Positions 5,985-8,452 of a stretch of 8,452 nt of DNA are shown here, one piece after another. The first letter of the stretch is position 1. Every line of letters starts with the position of its first letter. This DNA comes from Candidatus Geohydrothermomicrobium daggyaiense (GTDB lineage Bacteria > Actinomycetota > Geothermincolia > Fen-727 > JACVIW01), in contig JACVIW010000090.1 of NCBI GenBank assembly GCA_015711695.1, positions 1 through 8,452 of the forward strand. Direction: 5' to 3'. The notes beneath the pieces are model-generated. The model was not told the origin of the DNA, searched no databases, and saw nothing but the letters and a program-made list of their open reading frames with translations. Position numbers and translations under genes: made by a program.

Positions 5985-6201
5985 GAGATCTTCACAGAAT
6001 AAACCTTAATAAAAATTTGAGTTCCCGGATAGAGCAAGACGAATGCTGCTTAAATTTTTTCAAAATGAAAATTGCAAAGCATCATTACCCTTCTTTCAGA
6101 ATCCATTCAGAAATCAGTTGATTATCGGGGTTTAACGAGGCTATCTTTCCCAGTGAGGGAAACGCCTGAAATTTCATACTTCATTAATTTTGAAAGCGGT
6201 T

Positions 6202-6231
6202 TTGCTTAAACTGCTGCCAAGATGTTATAAG
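6202..6231 (+). promoter_or_regulatory. Candidate promoter of the Gfo/Idh oxidoreductase
   Basis: TTGCTT (6202-6207) and TATAAG (6226-6231) are spaced by 18 bases, and TGT directly before the -10 gives an extended -10 element. Transcription would start near 6238, leaving a leader of about 67 bases before ATG 6305. Seen by eye only. Confidence 0.4.
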
Positions 6232-6304
6232 AGTGCAGATTTATATAGAAATATAGAATTGCTACCGAAAAACAAGTCAACAAAATGGAGCGAGGAGAGC
6301 GACA

Positions 6305-7375
6305 ATGAGTGAAAAACAGATAGGAGTAGGTATCATAGGGTGTGGACGTATATTTGACCTCCATATGCTCGGTTACCAGGATAGAAATGATGCTTCTGTC
6401 GTCGCCATTTCAGACATTTCGGAAGAAAAAATGCGCAAAAGAAGCGAAGAGTACCAAATCCCCAAGTTTTACAAGGACTACCGCGAACTCATAACTGACC
6501 ATTCAATTGACCTTGTCGAGATCCTCACGCCTCATCATCTGCACAGGGAAATGGCGCTGGAAGCGCTGGCGAAGGGGAAGCATGTCTCTCTTCAAAAACC
6601 TCCGGCGATAAACGTGCGTGAAATGGATGAGATCACCGCTGCAGCGGATAAGGCAGGGTTGGTTCTTAGAGTATATGAGAACTTCATTTTTTATCCGCCC
6701 GTGGTAAAAGCGAAAAGTCTTCTCGACGAAGGTTCAATCGGAGAACCTCTAAATATCCGTATGCGCACACTTTCTGGAAAGGGAGGCTGGGAGGTGCCCC
6801 TTGAGGCATGGGCATGGCGAGTTGACGAGAAGACATGCGGCGGTGGACCTTTTGTTTTTGACGATGGATATCACAAGTTTTCAATGGCTTTCTACCTCCT
6901 TGGGGACGTTGAAAAGGTTTTCGCGTGGATGGAGGAGCTCCCCCTTGGAGAAGGGCGCTCAGTCGACGCTCCAAGCATATGCATCTGGAAATACAGGGAA
7001 GGAAAGAAATTTGGAAGCATTGATTTTACCTGGGCTTACAACATGTTTATCCAGTCGAATTATTACGCCGCGGATGACAGAATCGAAATCACAGGTACAG
7101 ACGGGGTAATCTGGGTGACCCGTGGGCATGGGAATATGCTTAGCATACCGGCTCTTCTTTTATATAGAGAAGGCAAACTCACGGCTTTTACGGATCTTGA
7201 AGTTGACTGGGGGGTAAGTTTTCGCGATTGCACCAGGCACTTGCTTGATTGCCTCGCTACGGGACAAAAACCTCATCTCACGCCTGCAGAGGGCAGGAGA
7301 GTGCTCCAGTTCGCTCTTGCCGCGACAACCTCAGCAAGGGAGCACAGAGAGGTATATCTCGACGAAATAGCGTAG
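6305..7375 (+). CDS. Gfo/Idh/MocA family NAD(P)-dependent oxidoreductase
   Basis: A 356-residue protein with the usual two-domain layout. The N-terminal Rossmann fold (about 1-122) starts with GVGIIGCGRI, a GxxGxG nucleotide-binding loop, and has LVEILTPHHLH before the third conserved block. The family EKP motif appears here as QKP (97-99), so the catalytic-type lysine K98 is kept but the glutamate is replaced by glutamine. DDGYHKF (186-192) supplies the likely active-site histidine H190. The C-terminal half is the substrate-binding sheet domain, with EITGTDGVIWV typical of the family. Relatives oxidise or reduce sugars, inositols and related polyols; the substrate cannot be read from the sequence. 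GAGGAG lies about 9 bases before ATG. The neighbours do not form a sugar pathway. The next gene on the same strand begins 190 bases later and seems to have its own promoter. Confidence 0.9.
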   Translation: MSEKQIGVGIIGCGRIFDLHMLGYQDRNDASVVAISDISEEKMRKRSEEYQIPKFYKDYRELITDHSIDLVEILTPHHLHREMALEALAKGKHVSLQKPPAINVREMDEITAAADKAGLVLRVYENFIFYPPVVKAKSLLDEGSIGEPLNIRMRTLSGKGGWEVPLEAWAWRVDEKTCGGGPFVFDDGYHKFSMAFYLLGDVEKVFAWMEELPLGEGRSVDAPSICIWKYREGKKFGSIDFTWAYNMFIQSNYYAADDRIEITGTDGVIWVTRGHGNMLSIPALLLYREGKLTAFTDLEVDWGVSFRDCTRHLLDCLATGQKPHLTPAEGRRVLQFALAATTSAREHREVYLDEIA

Positions 7376-7456
7376 GGAAAGAAAAGCGCTGGTTGTGACG
7401 TTATTCCCGCTGTTTTGTGAATGGGGAACTGGAAGAAATGCTCGCTCTTGAGTTTG

Positions 7457-7486
7457 TTCAAAATAAGAAAATTTATTTTGTATAAA
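7457..7486 (+). promoter_or_regulatory. Weak candidate promoter of the YdcZ-like gene
   Basis: TTCAAA (7457-7462) and TATAAA (7481-7486) are 18 bases apart. A perfect 8-base inverted repeat (CAAAATAA, 6-base gap, TTATTTTG; 7459-7480) fills the spacer, so a repressor could bind there. The AT-rich composition makes chance matches likely. Confidence 0.3.
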
Positions 7487-7565
7487 ATGACCGGCTCGAC
7501 CGTCGGTTCCTTTTCATGTTTCTCATGTTTCGAAACAAACCCTGGAGATCATAGGAGGGAGAACA

Positions 7566-8009
7566 GTGACAAGAATACTCTACTACATCTTTGCTTTTGG
7601 GGTTGGATTGATCCTGGCTGTGCATCTTGCGATGAACGCGGACGTAGGACAAAAACTCGGCAACGCCAGGGCGGGCAATGCCATCTTCTGGGTTGTGGGA
7701 GCGATTGTGGCGGTAATTATCTGGCTCGCGGGGCCAGATAGATCAGCAGTGCTGGAGCTTACGAAAGTCAACCCCCTTCTGCTCCTGGCTGGAGCGCTGG
7801 GAGCCTCTCTCGTTCTTGCCATCGCGGTAATCATCCCGAGAATAGGAGCGGGGGCAGCGAATGTAATGCTTCTTGCCGGTCAGGTGATCGCCGGAGTTTT
7901 GATAAGCCATTTTGCTCTCTGGAGCTCGCCGGAAACCTCGATTACGCCTGTAAAGATTGTAGGAATAGCGGTAATGATCGGAGGTGCGTATATGGCGGTA
8001 ATGCTTTAA
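7566..8009 (+). CDS. YdcZ/DUF606-type small membrane protein, DMT superfamily
   Basis: A 147-residue integral membrane protein, the usual length for this family. Five hydrophobic segments are visible at about 4-23, 38-55, 69-90, 95-116 and 126-146. The family marks are the HLAMNADVGQKLG block after segment 1 (an 'NarLG' type motif), PRIGAGAANVMLLAGQVI, and the following SHFALW. Members of the drug/metabolite transporter superfamily move small molecules or act as subunits, but few YdcZ proteins have a known substrate, so no transport function is claimed. The start is GTG with AGGAGG 7 bases upstream (within AGGAGGGAGAACA). The gap after the oxidoreductase is 190 bases and contains its own candidate promoter, so operon membership is doubtful. 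Confidence 0.9.
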   Translation: MTRILYYIFAFGVGLILAVHLAMNADVGQKLGNARAGNAIFWVVGAIVAVIIWLAGPDRSAVLELTKVNPLLLLAGALGASLVLAIAVIIPRIGAGAANVMLLAGQVIAGVLISHFALWSSPETSITPVKIVGIAVMIGGAYMAVML

Positions 8010-8137
8010 CCTCCGGTTAAGCTTGGGTAACCATTGCGAGAGTGTGGAAGCGAGCGCTTGAGTGTTTCATGGCGTCTGATTAAAGGCAATTCGTTGCGGT
8101 GAAAATTATTATTAGAAAGCTGTTTTAAAAAGGATTG

Positions 8138-8166
8138 TTGTAAAATTAAAAACTCAATGCGAAACT
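8138..8166 (+). promoter_or_regulatory. Distal candidate promoter of tRNA-Lys
   Basis: TTGTAA (8138-8143), a 17-base spacer and GAAACT (8161-8166), preceded by TGC as an extended element. The -10 is weaker than in the proximal copy. A start near 8173 would give a leader of about 117 bases to be trimmed. Confidence 0.4.
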
Positions 8167-8232
8167 TTATTATTCCTACTTATTTCTACAATTTACTAAA
8201 ATTTTTTAGTTGCCAGCTTGTTTCAAGAATTG

Positions 8233-8261
8233 TTGTAAAGGTAAAAATTCAATGCTAAACT
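8233..8261 (+). promoter_or_regulatory. Proximal candidate promoter of tRNA-Lys
   Basis: TTGTAA (8233-8238), a 17-base spacer and TAAACT (8256-8261), with TGC directly before the -10 (extended element). Transcription would start near 8268, leaving a short 5' leader of about 22 bases for RNase P to remove. This is the better of the two copies. Confidence 0.6.
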
Positions 8262-8289
8262 GCTCTTGCCTGATGAAGATAGGGATAGA

Positions 8290-8365
<76 letters not shown>

Positions 8366-8452
8366 TTTTTGCGAGAAGCGCTTATTTGTTATTCCGGTGC
8401 AGGATGAGAAACTGCGATGGGTCCCCGCACGACGGCATTCGCCAAAAAGAAT

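Larger units (their letters stand above)
5779..6304. other. Gene-poor intergenic region between tRNA-Leu and the oxidoreductase
   Basis: This 526-base AT-rich region separates the divergent tRNA-Leu operon and oxidoreductase gene. It holds a 15-base tandem duplication (5823-5852), a possible 48-residue minus-strand ORF (5838-5984), a small hairpin (TTTCCC-N5-GGGAAA, 6146-6162) without a T-run, and a candidate plus-strand promoter (6202-6231). On the minus strand, TGATAGAAT (5859-5851) could be an extended -10 box for the tRNA-Leu-tig operon, but it lacks a good -35. I see no degenerate gene remnant here. Confidence 0.6.
8134..8261 (+). repeat. Two copies of a 33-base promoter-like repeat upstream of tRNA-Lys
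   Basis: Copies at 8134-8166 and 8229-8261 match at 29 of 33 positions by hand alignment, with 95 bases between their starts. Each contains TTGTAA followed after 17 bases by a -10-like hexamer (see the separate promoter entries). The sequence between the copies shows no comparable similarity. Local duplication of a promoter segment would explain the pattern. Confidence 0.85.

Noticed and set aside
6146..6162. Hairpin TTTCCC-N5-GGGAAA
   Set aside because: No T-run follows on either strand and no gene ends nearby, so it is not called a terminator.
7376..7565. Riboswitch between the oxidoreductase and the YdcZ-like gene
   Set aside because: No conserved aptamer-like structure is visible; only AT-rich promoter-like sequence and short repeats such as CATGTTT twice.
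8366..8452. Prophage or island attachment at the tRNA-Lys 3' end
   Set aside because: No integrase, no second copy of the tRNA 3' end and no clear gene are present in the remaining 87 bases.

Overview
The window is ordinary bacterial chromosome from a mid-GC genome, probably an assembled metagenomic or draft contig. Both tRNA genes encode their CCA end, all genes use the standard code, and there is no CRISPR array, insertion sequence or phage gene. The sequence alone does not fix the phylum. The central block is a housekeeping proteostasis operon. I did not find a convincing new multi-gene system; the more unusual points are start codons, small unknown genes, duplicated promoters and a probable assembly chimera at the left end.

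Left end (1-1475, minus strand): the N-terminal part of valyl-tRNA synthetase, cut by the window edge. Hand-counted GC falls from 78-82% in bases 1-120 to 40% in bases 241-300. The recognisable protein ends near base 120, just before the expected active-site-proximal motif, so the left end looks chimeric. A divergent intergenic region (1476-1695) with a good valS promoter and two inverted repeats separates valS from a small plus-strand gene (1696-2034) for an unrecognised one-pass membrane protein.

Centre (2031-5778, minus strand, read right to left): tRNA-Leu(TAG), trigger factor (tig), ClpP peptidase and ClpX unfoldase. Trigger factor folds nascent chains at the ribosome exit, while ClpXP degrades tagged or misfolded proteins, so the operon joins folding and turnover. 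tig appears to start at a CTG codon and has a 110-residue low-complexity tail. clpX starts at TTG, and its stop codon overlaps that of the convergent small gene inside a shared TTAA.

Right part (5779-8452): a 526-base gap with a 15-base tandem repeat and a possible 48-residue ORF, then a plus-strand Gfo/Idh/MocA-type oxidoreductase (6305-7375), a DMT-superfamily YdcZ/DUF606 membrane protein (7566-8009), and tRNA-Lys(CTT) at 8290-8365 preceded by two near-identical promoter copies. The oxidoreductase and the membrane protein have separate candidate promoters, so a joint pathway is not implied.
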